Shown in pieces: positions 38,986-47,088 of a DNA stretch of 64,000 nt. A model generated the notes under the pieces. It made no database searches, had not been told where the DNA came from, and saw only the letters and a list, made by a program, of their open reading frames with translations. Position 1 is the first letter of the stretch. The number at the start of each line of letters is the position of its first letter. The DNA is from Cellulomonas fengjieae (lineage in GTDB: Bacteria > Actinomycetota > Actinomycetes > Actinomycetales > Cellulomonadaceae): positions 3,224,001 through 3,288,000 of the forward strand of contig NZ_CP074404.1 of assembly GCF_018388465.1 (NCBI RefSeq). Direction: 5' to 3'. Position numbers and translations under genes: made by a program.

Positions 38986-40764
38986 ATGTTCACCACGCGC
39001 CCCGAGCTCAGCGGCACCGTCGGCATGGTCGCCTCGACGCACTGGCTGGCGTCGGCCGTCGGCATGCGGACGCTGGAGGCCGGCGGCAACGCGTTCGACG
39101 CCGCGGCCGCGGCCGGGTTCACGCTCAGCGTCGTCGAGCCCCACCTGAACGGGCCGGGCGGCGACGCCCCGATCCTGGGCCACCGGGCGCAGGACGCCCA
39201 CGACTTCGTGATCTGCGGGCAGGGCACCGCCCCGGCCGCCGCGACGATCGAGGCCTACCGCGACCTGGGCCTGGACCTGGTGCCCGGCACGGGCCACCTG
39301 GCCGCTGTCGTGCCCGGCGCATTCGGCGCCTGGCTCGACCTGCTCGCGCGGTACGGCACGCTCCCCCTGGCCGACGTGCTCGGACCCGCCATCGGCTACG
39401 CGCGCGACGGCTACCCGCTGGTCCCCGCGGCCGCCCGGACCATCGCCACGGTCGCCGACATGTTCGCTGAGCACTGGCCGACGTCGGCGGCCACGTACCT
39501 GACGGGCGGCCGCGTCCCCGAGGCAGGGGCACGGTTCCGCAACCCGCAGCTCGCCGACACGTTCGACCGGCTGCTGGCCGCCGGCGGGCGCCGACCGCGC
39601 GAGGAGCAGATCGAGGCCGCCCGGCGCGCCTTCTACGAGGGCTTCGTCGCCGAGGCGGTGGACGCCTTCCAGTCCGGCGTCGCGGTCCAGGACTCCTCGG
39701 GACGGCCGCACACCGGGCTCCTGCGCGGCGACGACCTCGCGGCCTGGCGGGCGACCGAGGAGCCGACGACGGCCCTGCGGTTCGCCGGCCGGACGGTGCA
39801 CAAGACCGGTGCCTGGGGGCAGGGACCCGTGCTCCTGCAGCAGCTGGCGGTGCTCGAGTCGCTCGGCGTCGAGGCCCTCCTCGACGACCCCGTCGAGCTC
39901 GTGCACACCGTGGTCGAGGTCGCCAGGCTCGCATTCGCCGACCGGGAGGCCTGGTACGGCGACGTGCCCGACGTCCCGCTGGACACCCTGCTGTCGGCCG
40001 ATTACGCCGCGTCGCGCGCCCGGCTGGTCGGGCCCGACGCCGCCGAAGGGCTTCGGCCGGGCTCCCCGGACGGTCGGGTGCCGCGGCTCGCTTCGGCGCT
40101 GCGGGAGGCGCGGGGATCGACCGCCCTCGACGAGCAGACGGGCGTCGGGGAACCGACCGTCTCGCCGATCGGGCTCAGCCCCGGGGACACCTGCCACGTC
40201 GACGTCGTCGACCGCTGGGGCAACCGCGTCTCGGCGACGCCGTCGGGGGGCTGGCTGCAGTCCAGCCCCGTGGTGCCGGGCCTCGGGTTCGCCCTGCCGA
40301 CGCGCGCCCAGATGTTCTGGCTCGAGCCGGGGCTGCCCAACAGCCTCGCGCCGGGCAAGCGACCGCGCACGACCCTGAGCCCCGCCATGGTGCTCGACGA
40401 CGACGGCTCGGGCATCGCGTTCGGCACGCCGGGCGGGGACCAGCAGGACCAGTGGACCGTGCCGTTCCTGCTGCGGCACCTGGTGGGCGGGGCCGGCCTG
40501 CAGGCGGCGATCGACGCCCCGATGTGGCACTCGACGGACGTGCCCGGCTCGTTCTACCCCCGCACCCGCACCCCCCGCGGACTCGTTGCGGAGTCGCGCC
40601 TGGGGCCCGACGTCCTCGCCGCCCTCGCGGCCCGCGGGCACCGGGTGGAGACCGTCGGTCCGTGGGAGCTCGGGCGGCTGAGCGCGGCCGGCCAGCGGTC
40701 CGACGGGCTGCTGGTCGCGGCCGCCAACGCACGCGGGATGCAGGGCTACGCAGTCGGCCGCTGA
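38986..40764 (+). CDS. Gamma-glutamyltransferase family protein (Ntn hydrolase)
   Basis: Ntn-hydrolase of the gamma-glutamyltranspeptidase family, 592 residues, self-processed in the family at a conserved Thr. That Thr is likely the one in LSPGDTCHVDVVDRWGN, giving large and small subunits. Other features: GMVASTHWLASAVGMRTLEAGGNAFDAAAA and VEPHLNGPGGDAPI near the N-terminus (read in parts) and the C-terminal FGTPGGDQQDQW. No signal peptide, unlike secreted GGT, so it may be an amidase-type relative in the cytoplasm. ATG at 38986 follows CAGGAT by six bases and starts as family members do (MFTTRPEL); an upstream in-frame ATG at 38917 adds a non-conserved stretch. Confidence 0.88.
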   Translation: MFTTRPELSGTVGMVASTHWLASAVGMRTLEAGGNAFDAAAAAGFTLSVVEPHLNGPGGDAPILGHRAQDAHDFVICGQGTAPAAATIEAYRDLGLDLVPGTGHLAAVVPGAFGAWLDLLARYGTLPLADVLGPAIGYARDGYPLVPAAARTIATVADMFAEHWPTSAATYLTGGRVPEAGARFRNPQLADTFDRLLAAGGRRPREEQIEAARRAFYEGFVAEAVDAFQSGVAVQDSSGRPHTGLLRGDDLAAWRATEEPTTALRFAGRTVHKTGAWGQGPVLLQQLAVLESLGVEALLDDPVELVHTVVEVARLAFADREAWYGDVPDVPLDTLLSADYAASRARLVGPDAAEGLRPGSPDGRVPRLASALREARGSTALDEQTGVGEPTVSPIGLSPGDTCHVDVVDRWGNRVSATPSGGWLQSSPVVPGLGFALPTRAQMFWLEPGLPNSLAPGKRPRTTLSPAMVLDDDGSGIAFGTPGGDQQDQWTVPFLLRHLVGGAGLQAAIDAPMWHSTDVPGSFYPRTRTPRGLVAESRLGPDVLAALAARGHRVETVGPWELGRLSAAGQRSDGLLVAAANARGMQGYAVGR

Positions 40765-40861
40765 CGGCAAGTCCTCCGATGACTTTCCGGCCGGATGAGG
40801 GTTCGATGAGGATGAACCGCCTCGCACGCCCCACTCATCGGACCACTGCTAGCGTCGAAGA

Positions 40862-41740
40862 ATGCCCAATGTCGTGGACGCCCACCTTCAGGTGTGGAAC
40901 CCGGAGGCGGTGCACTACCCCTGGATGACGCCGCAGAACGCGGCCCTGCACCGTCCGTTCCGGCTGGCCGACATCCGGGAACAGCTCGTCGACGAGGGCG
41001 TCGACTGGGTGGTCCTGGTGCAGGCCGCCGACAACCGTGCGGACACCGAGCTCATGCTGTTCCAGGCGCTCTCCTCGCCCCGGGTCGCCGGCGTGGTGGC
41101 GTGGGTCCCCCTCGACGCACCGGACGACGCCGCGGCGCTGCTCGACCGGTGGCGGCGTGAGCCCATCGTCGGGATCGGCCACGACGGACGCAACGGGAGC
41201 GGCGAGCCGGACACGTCGTGGCTCCTGGACACCGCCGTCGACGACGGCCTGGCGCTCCTGACCGAGCGCCGGCTCACCCTCGACGTCACGGCGCACACCC
41301 CGGCGGCGCTCGCGCACGTCGCGACGCTCGCCGAGCGCCACCCGAAGCTGACCATCGTCCTCGACCACCTCGGCGGTCCCCCGCTCGCGGCACTGCGCTC
41401 GGGCGACCGGGACGGCTGGGGCCGGTGGTCGGGGCTGCTCGGTGCGGCCGCCGAGCAGCCCAACGTCGTCGCCAAGCTGTCCGGGCTGACCACCGCGGCC
41501 GGGCCGGGCTGGCGGCCCGACGACCTGCGTCCCGCCGTCGACCGTGCGCTCGAGGTGTTCGGACCCGGCCGGCTCATGATGGGCAGCGACTGGCCCTCCG
41601 CGCTGCTCGAGGGCGACTCGTACGCCCAGGTGTGGCACGGGCTGCGCTCGACCGTGGACGGGCTGCCCGAGGACGCGCGCGCGGCGCTGCTCGGGGGGAC
41701 GGCGACGCAGGTGTACCGGCTCCCGTTCGACTCGTTCTGA
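40862..41740 (+). CDS. Amidohydrolase family protein, probable sugar lactonase
   Basis: Amidohydrolase_2-type TIM-barrel enzyme of 292 residues, similar to L-fuconolactonase / L-rhamnonolactonase. Features: metal/active-site segments NVVDAHLQVWNPEAVHYPWM at the start, IVLDHLGGPPL in the middle and LMMGSDWPSALLEG near the end, all typical of this lactonase group. It would open an aldonolactone in a non-phosphorylated sugar pathway. ATG at 40862 follows TAGCGT by six bases. It is followed by an 11-base triple repeat and a GntR regulator on the same strand, which may control it. Confidence 0.85.
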   Translation: MPNVVDAHLQVWNPEAVHYPWMTPQNAALHRPFRLADIREQLVDEGVDWVVLVQAADNRADTELMLFQALSSPRVAGVVAWVPLDAPDDAAALLDRWRREPIVGIGHDGRNGSGEPDTSWLLDTAVDDGLALLTERRLTLDVTAHTPAALAHVATLAERHPKLTIVLDHLGGPPLAALRSGDRDGWGRWSGLLGAAAEQPNVVAKLSGLTTAAGPGWRPDDLRPAVDRALEVFGPGRLMMGSDWPSALLEGDSYAQVWHGLRSTVDGLPEDARAALLGGTATQVYRLPFDSF

Positions 41741-41766
41741 GCAGCTTCTGAGCAGCTTCTGAGCAG
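41735..41766 (+). repeat. Three 11-base tandem repeats placing TGA in all three frames
   Basis: TTCTGAGCAGC is repeated three times (the last copy lacks its final base), starting at the lactonase stop. TGA codons at 41738, 41749 and 41760 fall in three different frames, so any readthrough or frameshift ends here. Confidence 0.92.
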
Positions 41767-41797
41767 TACCGGTCCACGCAGGCACTAGGTTCGCACC

Positions 41798-42493
41798 GTG
41801 TCACGATCCGACGACGTGGTCGACGGGGTCAAGCAGATGATCCTCGACGGCCGCCTGCACGCAGGCCAGCGCCTCCCCGCGGAGAAGGAGCTCGCCGCGA
41901 CGCTCGGCGTCTCCCGCGGCTCGCTGCGTGAGGGGGTGCACGCGCTGAGCACGCTCGGCATCCTCGAGTCACGGCACGGCGACGGCACCTACGTCACGAC
42001 CCTCGACGCCGCGTCGCTGCTCGCGCCGGTCGCCTTCGTCGCCGACCTCCAGGACGACGCCTCGGGCTGCCACGGGGTCCGTCGGCTGCTGGAGACCGAG
42101 GCCGCCGGTCTCGCCGCGCTGCACATCGACGACGCCTCGCTCGCCCGCCTGCGCGCCGCACTCGACGAGACCGCGCGCGCCCTGGTGGAGGTCCCCCGCG
42201 ACCACGAGCGGCTCGTCGACGCCGACCTGGCCTTCCACGAGGAGGTCGCCCGCGCGTCGGGCAACCCCGTCCTGGCAGCCCTGGTGGTGGGGCTCGCCGG
42301 CCGGGCGTCCCGGACGCGGATCTGGCGCGGGCTCCAGGACGAGCCGTCGGAGCGCCGCGCGTTCGTCGAGCACGAGGCGATCCTCGCGGCCGTGGCCGCC
42401 GGGGACCCGGACCGCGCCCGGCTGCGGATGGCGACGCACCTGCTGGCGCTGGAGGACGCGGCGACGGGCGCCTGGGCGGCCGCGCCGGCCTAG
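41798..42493 (+). CDS. GntR family regulator (FadR/FCD subfamily)
   Basis: Repressor of 231 residues: N-terminal winged helix-turn-helix (IIxxG form MILDGRLHAGQRLPAEKELA, then LGVSRGSLREGVHAL and GILESRHGDGTYV) and an FCD effector domain from about residue 85 with metal-ligand residues in DADLAFHEEVARASGN and FVEHEAILAAV. FCD members often sense organic acids such as uronates or aldonates. GTG at 41798 follows TAGGTT by six bases. Likely controls the lactonase upstream or the altronate dehydratase nearby. Its stop shares CTAG (42490-42493) with the convergent LacI gene. Confidence 0.9.
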   Translation: MSRSDDVVDGVKQMILDGRLHAGQRLPAEKELAATLGVSRGSLREGVHALSTLGILESRHGDGTYVTTLDAASLLAPVAFVADLQDDASGCHGVRRLLETEAAGLAALHIDDASLARLRAALDETARALVEVPRDHERLVDADLAFHEEVARASGNPVLAALVVGLAGRASRTRIWRGLQDEPSERRAFVEHEAILAAVAAGDPDRARLRMATHLLALEDAATGAWAAAPA

Positions 42494-43512
42494 CGGACCG
42501 GCGTCGAGTCGCGAAGGACGACCTGCGTCGGCACGTGCGTCAGGCGCGGCTCGTCGGACGGGTCGGCCAGCGCGAGCTCGGTCGCGGCGATGCCCACCTC
42601 GACCAGCGGCACCCGCACCGTGGTCAGCGCGGGGACGACGTCGCGCAGCGTCGAGATGTCGTCGAACCCCGCGAGCGCGATGTCGTCCGGCACCCGGACC
42701 CCGCTCTCCCGGCAGGCCGCGAGCGCGCCGAGCGCCATGACGTCGTTGACCGCGAACACGAGCTCGGGCAGGTCCCCGCGGCGCAGCAGGTGGTGCATGG
42801 CGTCCTCACCACCCGCGTGCGTGAAGGCGCTGGGGACCACCGCGTCGTCCGGGACGGGGTCGCCCAGCTCGGCGAGCGCCCCGCGGAACGCGTCGCTGCG
42901 CTCGCGCGCCGTCAGGTGGTGCGCCGGGCCCGCCAGGATCGCGAACCGGCGGTACCCGCGCCCGTGCAGCGCGCGGGCCAGGTCCGCGGCGCCCTGGGCG
43001 TTGGCGACGACCACGGCGTCGACGCCGAGGATCGGCTGGCCGATCAGCGCAACCGACCCGCCCCCCGCGCGGTAGTCGGCCAGCGCCGCGCGCAGCTCGT
43101 CGTTGATCGACTCGTCGTCGAGCCGGCCGCCCGCGATGACGATGGCGCGGGCCCGCTGCCGCTTGAGCAGGTCGACCAGCACGCTCTCGCGGGCCGGGTC
43201 GTGCTGCGTGCTGGTGAGCGTCACCTGCAGGCCCTCCCGGTCCGCCGCGCGGGTGACTCCCGCGGCGATCGAGGAGAAGTAGGGGTCGGCGATGTCGTGC
43301 ACGACGAGGCCGACGGAGGTCGTGCGGCCACGGGCCATCGCCTGCGCGTTGGCGTCCGGCGTGTACCGCAGCCGGGCCGCGGCCTCCAGCACGCGCTCGC
43401 GCAGGTCGGCGCGGACGGTGCGGTTGGCGCTGCCGTTGATGGCGCGGGAGGCGGTGGCGAGCGAGACGCCGGCCTCGCGGGCGACGTCGCTGAGCGTCAC
43501 GGAAGCAGGCAT
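42490..43512 (-). CDS. LacI family transcriptional regulator (altronate dehydratase locus)
   Basis: LacI-type repressor of 340 residues with helix-turn-helix VTLSDVAREAGVSLATASRAI and hinge NAQAMARGRTTSVG, then effector domain (VGLVVHDIADPYFSSIAAGV; IALAGFDDISTLRDVVPALTT). Divergent from the altronate dehydratase gene with 90 bases between. ATG at 43512 is seven bases after TACCCT on the minus strand (leaderless pattern). A LacI-like site overlaps the -10 of the divergent gene. Confidence 0.93.
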   Translation of the reverse strand: MPASVTLSDVAREAGVSLATASRAINGSANRTVRADLRERVLEAAARLRYTPDANAQAMARGRTTSVGLVVHDIADPYFSSIAAGVTRAADREGLQVTLTSTQHDPARESVLVDLLKRQRARAIVIAGGRLDDESINDELRAALADYRAGGGSVALIGQPILGVDAVVVANAQGAADLARALHGRGYRRFAILAGPAHHLTARERSDAFRGALAELGDPVPDDAVVPSAFTHAGGEDAMHHLLRRGDLPELVFAVNDVMALGALAACRESGVRVPDDIALAGFDDISTLRDVVPALTTVRVPLVEVGIAATELALADPSDEPRLTHVPTQVVLRDSTPVR

Positions 43513-43581
43513 GTTCAGGAGGGTAGGCGCTGGTCCGCGGTCGATGGGGAGTTCGGCGCGATCACGCGGGTCCGCGCGGCG

Positions 43582-43595
43582 GGAAAGCGGTATCC
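43582..43595. promoter_or_regulatory. LacI-like operator overlapping the uxaA -10
   Basis: GGAAAGCGGTATCC is an imperfect palindrome (five of seven pairs) resembling the LacI/CcpA-type GGAAAGCGNTTTCC. It overlaps TATCCT (43591-43596), the -10 hexamer six bases before the altronate dehydratase GTG, so binding would block transcription. Confidence 0.5.
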
Positions 43596-43602
43596 TGGCG
43601 CC

Positions 43603-45126
43603 GTGACGCTGAGCCTCGCCGACTGCGTTCTCGTGCTGCGCCCCGACGACGACGTCGGGGTGGCCACCCGCGACCTGCAGTCCGGGACGGTGCTCGACGC
43701 GCTCCTGGTGAGCCAGAGCGTGCCCCGGGGGCACAAGCTCGCGGTGCGCGCGGTCCCCGCGGGGGCGCCCGTGCGCAAGTACGGGCAGTCCATCGGCCGA
43801 GCCACCCGGGACATCGCCGTGGGTGAGCACGTGCACTCCCACAACCTCGGCATGGACGACGACGAGCGCGCGTACGAGTTCGGCACCGCGCGCGTCAGCC
43901 TGCCGGTGCCGGACGGCCCGGCCCGGACCTTCGACGGGTACGCCCGCGGCGACGGTCGGTGGGGCACCCGCAACTACGTCGGGATCGTCACGTCGGTGAA
44001 CTGCTCGGCGTCGACCGCCCGGCTCATCGCCGACCAGTTCCGCGGCTCCGTGCTGGACGCGTACCCGAACGTCGACGGCGTCGTCGCGCTCACGCACGAC
44101 ACCGGCTGCGGGCTCGTCCCCACGAGCGAGGGTGCGCAGATCACGCTGCGGACGCTGCGCGGCTACGCGCGCCACCCCAACATCGCCGGGCTGCTGGTGC
44201 TCGGTCTGGGGTGCGAGATGCTGCCCGCGCAGTCGCTGCTGGACGGTCTGGACCTGCCGGCCGACAAGCCCGTCAGCACCCTGGTCATCCAGGAGACCGG
44301 CGGCATCCGCGCCACCGTGCGCGCCGGGGTGTCCGCGGTCCAGGCGATGCTGCCGGCCATCGACGCGCTCCGGCGCTCGCCCGCGCCCGTCTCCGAGCTG
44401 GTGCTCGGGCTGAACTGCGGCGGTTCCGACGGGTACTCCGGCATCACCGCCAACCCCGCGCTCGGCCACGCGTCCGACCTGCTGGTCGCCCGCGGCGGCA
44501 CCTCGGTGCTCGCGGAGACGCCCGAGGTGTTCGGGGCCGAGCACCTGCTGCTGCGCCGCGCCGTGACGCGCGAGGTCGGGCAGAAGCTGCTCGACCGCCT
44601 CGACTGGTGGAAGGGCTACACCGCCGCCGGCGGCGGCACCCTGGACAACAACCCGTCCCCCGGCAACAAGGCCGGCGGGCTGACGACGATCCTCGAGAAG
44701 TCGCTCGGCGCCGTCGCCAAGGGCGGCACCGCGGAGCTCGTCGACGTCTACGAGTACGCCGAGCCCGTGACCGCCCGCGGCTTCACGTTCATGGACACCC
44801 CCGGGTACGACCCCGTCTCGGTCACCGGCCTCGTCGCCGGCGGCGCGACGGTGGTGGTGTTCACCACGGGGCGCGGCTCGGTGCTCGGCAGCAAGCCCGC
44901 GCCGTCGATCAAGGTCGCGACGAACACGGCCACCTACCTGCGGATGACCGAGGACATGGATCTCAACGCGGGGCGGATCGTCGACGGCACCGCGACCGTG
45001 ACGTCCGTGGGCGAGGAGCTGTTCGAGCTCATCGTCGCGGTCGCGTCCGGGAGGCAGACCGTGTCCGAGGAGCTCGACCTGGGGGCCGACGAGTTCGTGC
45101 CCTGGCAGCTCGGTGCGGTGACCTGA
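43603..45126 (+). CDS. uxaA: Altronate dehydratase
   Basis: Converts D-altronate to 2-keto-3-deoxygluconate in the galacturonate pathway. The 507-residue protein has the small N-terminal SAF domain (about 1-95, with HKLAVRAVPAGAPVRKYGQ and GEHVHSHNLG) and the large catalytic domain (from about 105: GYARGDGRWGTRNYVGIV; THDTGCGLVPTSEG; LGLNCGGSDGYSGITANPALG). GTG at 43603 follows TATCCT by six bases, so it is likely leaderless. It feeds KDG to the kinase and aldolase at 52.6-54.4 kb. Confidence 0.96.
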   Translation: MTLSLADCVLVLRPDDDVGVATRDLQSGTVLDALLVSQSVPRGHKLAVRAVPAGAPVRKYGQSIGRATRDIAVGEHVHSHNLGMDDDERAYEFGTARVSLPVPDGPARTFDGYARGDGRWGTRNYVGIVTSVNCSASTARLIADQFRGSVLDAYPNVDGVVALTHDTGCGLVPTSEGAQITLRTLRGYARHPNIAGLLVLGLGCEMLPAQSLLDGLDLPADKPVSTLVIQETGGIRATVRAGVSAVQAMLPAIDALRRSPAPVSELVLGLNCGGSDGYSGITANPALGHASDLLVARGGTSVLAETPEVFGAEHLLLRRAVTREVGQKLLDRLDWWKGYTAAGGGTLDNNPSPGNKAGGLTTILEKSLGAVAKGGTAELVDVYEYAEPVTARGFTFMDTPGYDPVSVTGLVAGGATVVVFTTGRGSVLGSKPAPSIKVATNTATYLRMTEDMDLNAGRIVDGTATVTSVGEELFELIVAVASGRQTVSEELDLGADEFVPWQLGAVT

Positions 45127-45136
45127 CGGTCGCCCG

Positions 45137-45373
45137 TCAGTCGTCGAGCCAGCGCAGCACGGTCCGGCCGAACGCACCCACGACGGCGAGCCGCGACGTG
45201 ACCCCGCACGAGCGGCACGCGAGGGCGTGGTTGACCCAGGGCATGCCCTCGACCTGGTCCGTCGAGACGATGTCGAGCGTGAGCGCCTTGCAGGCCGGGC
45301 AGTGCAGCTGACCTTCGGGGTCGAGCTCGAGGGATGCGCCGGGCATCGTTGTCGACGACGTCGAGTGGCTCAC
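45137..45373 (-). CDS. Small zinc-ribbon protein, function unknown
   Basis: A 78-residue protein with two CxxC pairs (HCPACKALTL and LACRSCGVTS) about 30 residues apart, as in small zinc ribbons. No family name recognised. A real gene is supported by GGAGGT seven bases upstream of GTG 45373 and by the cysteine pattern. It sits between convergent-facing uxaA and the uxaC gene, 10 bases from the uxaA stop. Confidence 0.7.
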   Translation of the reverse strand: MSHSTSSTTMPGASLELDPEGQLHCPACKALTLDIVSTDQVEGMPWVNHALACRSCGVTSRLAVVGAFGRTVLRWLDD

Positions 45374-45460
45374 TGCAGGGACCTCCGGGTGGTGCTGACT
45401 GTGCGGGTGCCCGCTCAGTGCACCACGTCAGGGGCCCTCAGCGCCCATCGAGCCCACCGG

Positions 45461-46894
45461 TCAGAGGCTGCGCGGGACCGCGTAGGCCTGCTTCGGGATG
45501 CGGTAGGCCAGGTCCTGCGCGGTCTCGATCGCCTCGTCCAGGTCGAGCCGGTGCTCGGCGACCAGCCGCGCGAGGAAGCCGGCGTCGACCCGGCGGGCCA
45601 GGTCGTGCCGGGCCGGTATCGAGCAGAACGCGCGGGTGTCGTCGACGAAGCCGGTCATGTTGGCGAAGCCGGCGGTGTCCGTGACGGCCTCCCGGAAGCG
45701 GCGCATGCCGTCGGGCGTGTCCAGGAACCACCACGGCGCCCCGAGCCGCACGGCGGGGTAGACGCCCGCCAGGGGCGCCAGCTCGCGGCTGAACGTGTCC
45801 TCGTCGACGGTGAACAGGACGAGGCGCAGGTTCGGGTGGTGGCCGAACGCCTCGAGCAGCGGGCGCAGCGCGCGCACGTACTCCGTCACCACCGGGATGT
45901 CGTAGCCGACGTCCGGCCCGCGCAGCTGCGCCACGGCGCGGTCGTGGTCGCGCAGGACCCCGGGGTGCAGCTGCATGACCAGGCCGTCCTGCGCCGACAT
46001 GCGCGCCATCTCGAAGAGCATGTGCCCGGAGAACGCCTGGGCGGCGGCCGCCGTGACGTCGCCCCGCAGCGCCGCCGCGACGATGCGCTCCGCCTCCGCG
46101 TCGGTCAGCGGCGTCGTGTCGGCGGACAGGTGCCCGTGGTCGGTGGCGCGCGCACCGGCGGCGACGAACGTGCGGCGGCGCTCCTCGAGCGCGTGCACCA
46201 GGTCGCGGTACCCGTGGATCGCGATGCCGGAGCGCTCCGCCAGCAGGGCGACGTCGTCGCGCCACCCCGGACGGTCGACGTGCAGGACGGCGTCCGGGCG
46301 GAACGTCGGCACGATCCGCGACCCCCAGCCGCGCCCGGCCAGGTCGGCGTGGTCGTCCAGGGTGGCGGTCGCCGCGTCGGTGGTCGCGAGGACCTCGATG
46401 CCGAACCGGTCGAAGAGCGCGAGCGGCCGGAAGTCCGGCTTGTCCAGGCGCTCGGACAGCAGGTCGAAGAGGCGGTCGGCCGACTGCGCCGAGGGCTTCT
46501 CGTCCAGCCCGAAGACCTCCACCAGGACGTGCTCCATCCAGTACCGCGTGGGCGTGCCGCGGAACAGGGGCCAGTGGGTGGCGAACGTGCGCCAGACCTC
46601 GCGCGGCGCCGCAACCACGCCCGGGCGGTCGTGACGCGGGACGCCGAGCGCGTCGTGGGGCACGCCCTGCGAGACGAGCATGCGCACCAGGTAGTGGTCC
46701 GGCGTGACCAGCAGGGACGCGGGATCCGCGAAGGGCTCGTCGCGCGCCAGGACCTCGGCCTCGACGTGACCGTGCATGGAGACGATCGGCAGCGTGGCGG
46801 TGGCGGCGAGGATCTCCCGGGCGATCGGCCGCACGACCGGGTCGCTGGGCAGCGCCCGGTCGGGGTGCAACGTCCAGCCGGTCTCGCTCACCAT
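45461..46894 (-). CDS. uxaC: Glucuronate/galacturonate isomerase
   Basis: Uronate isomerase interconverting D-glucuronate and D-fructuronate, and D-galacturonate and D-tagaturonate; 477 residues. Family features: IVSMHGHVEAEVLARDEPF near the start (metal ligands), DHYLVRMLVSQGV, PTFRPDAVLHVDRPGW, MQLHPGVLRDHD, FTVDEDTFSRELAPLAGVYP and TGFVDDTRAFCSIPARHD. ATG at 46894 follows GAGGAGGA. It is divergent from a LacI gene, with two copies of a LacI-type motif between them. First enzyme of both uronate routes in this window. Confidence 0.96.
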   Translation of the reverse strand: MVSETGWTLHPDRALPSDPVVRPIAREILAATATLPIVSMHGHVEAEVLARDEPFADPASLLVTPDHYLVRMLVSQGVPHDALGVPRHDRPGVVAAPREVWRTFATHWPLFRGTPTRYWMEHVLVEVFGLDEKPSAQSADRLFDLLSERLDKPDFRPLALFDRFGIEVLATTDAATATLDDHADLAGRGWGSRIVPTFRPDAVLHVDRPGWRDDVALLAERSGIAIHGYRDLVHALEERRRTFVAAGARATDHGHLSADTTPLTDAEAERIVAAALRGDVTAAAAQAFSGHMLFEMARMSAQDGLVMQLHPGVLRDHDRAVAQLRGPDVGYDIPVVTEYVRALRPLLEAFGHHPNLRLVLFTVDEDTFSRELAPLAGVYPAVRLGAPWWFLDTPDGMRRFREAVTDTAGFANMTGFVDDTRAFCSIPARHDLARRVDAGFLARLVAEHRLDLDEAIETAQDLAYRIPKQAYAVPRSL

Positions 46895-46937
46895 CAGGTC
46901 CTCCTCGACCAGCGGGCCACCGCGCGATGACGGCGGG

Positions 46938-46956
46938 TGCAAACGCATTCATGGCA
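46938..46956. promoter_or_regulatory. LacI-type operator, uxaC-proximal copy
   Basis: TGCAAACGCATTCATGGCA, 43 bases upstream of the uxaC ATG. Shares GCAA-N-CGCATTCAT with the copy at 47048. Confidence 0.6.
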
Positions 46957-47047
46957 GCAAACCAGGTGCCGCGTGAGATGACAAGGGATTGTCGCGGCGC
47001 CGTGCCGCATGCCGGGACGACGGTTGCGGTTGCACCGGTCCGCGTGC

Positions 47048-47067
47048 TGCAATCGCATTCATCGGCA
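47048..47067. promoter_or_regulatory. LacI-type operator, regulator-proximal copy
   Basis: TGCAATCGCATTCATCGGCA, 21 bases upstream of the LacI GTG; second copy of the motif at 46938. The start-to-start distance of 110 bases (about ten or eleven helical turns) would allow looping by a tetramer. Confidence 0.6.
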
Positions 47068-47088
47068 TCGTCCGGGCGAGGAGGCACT

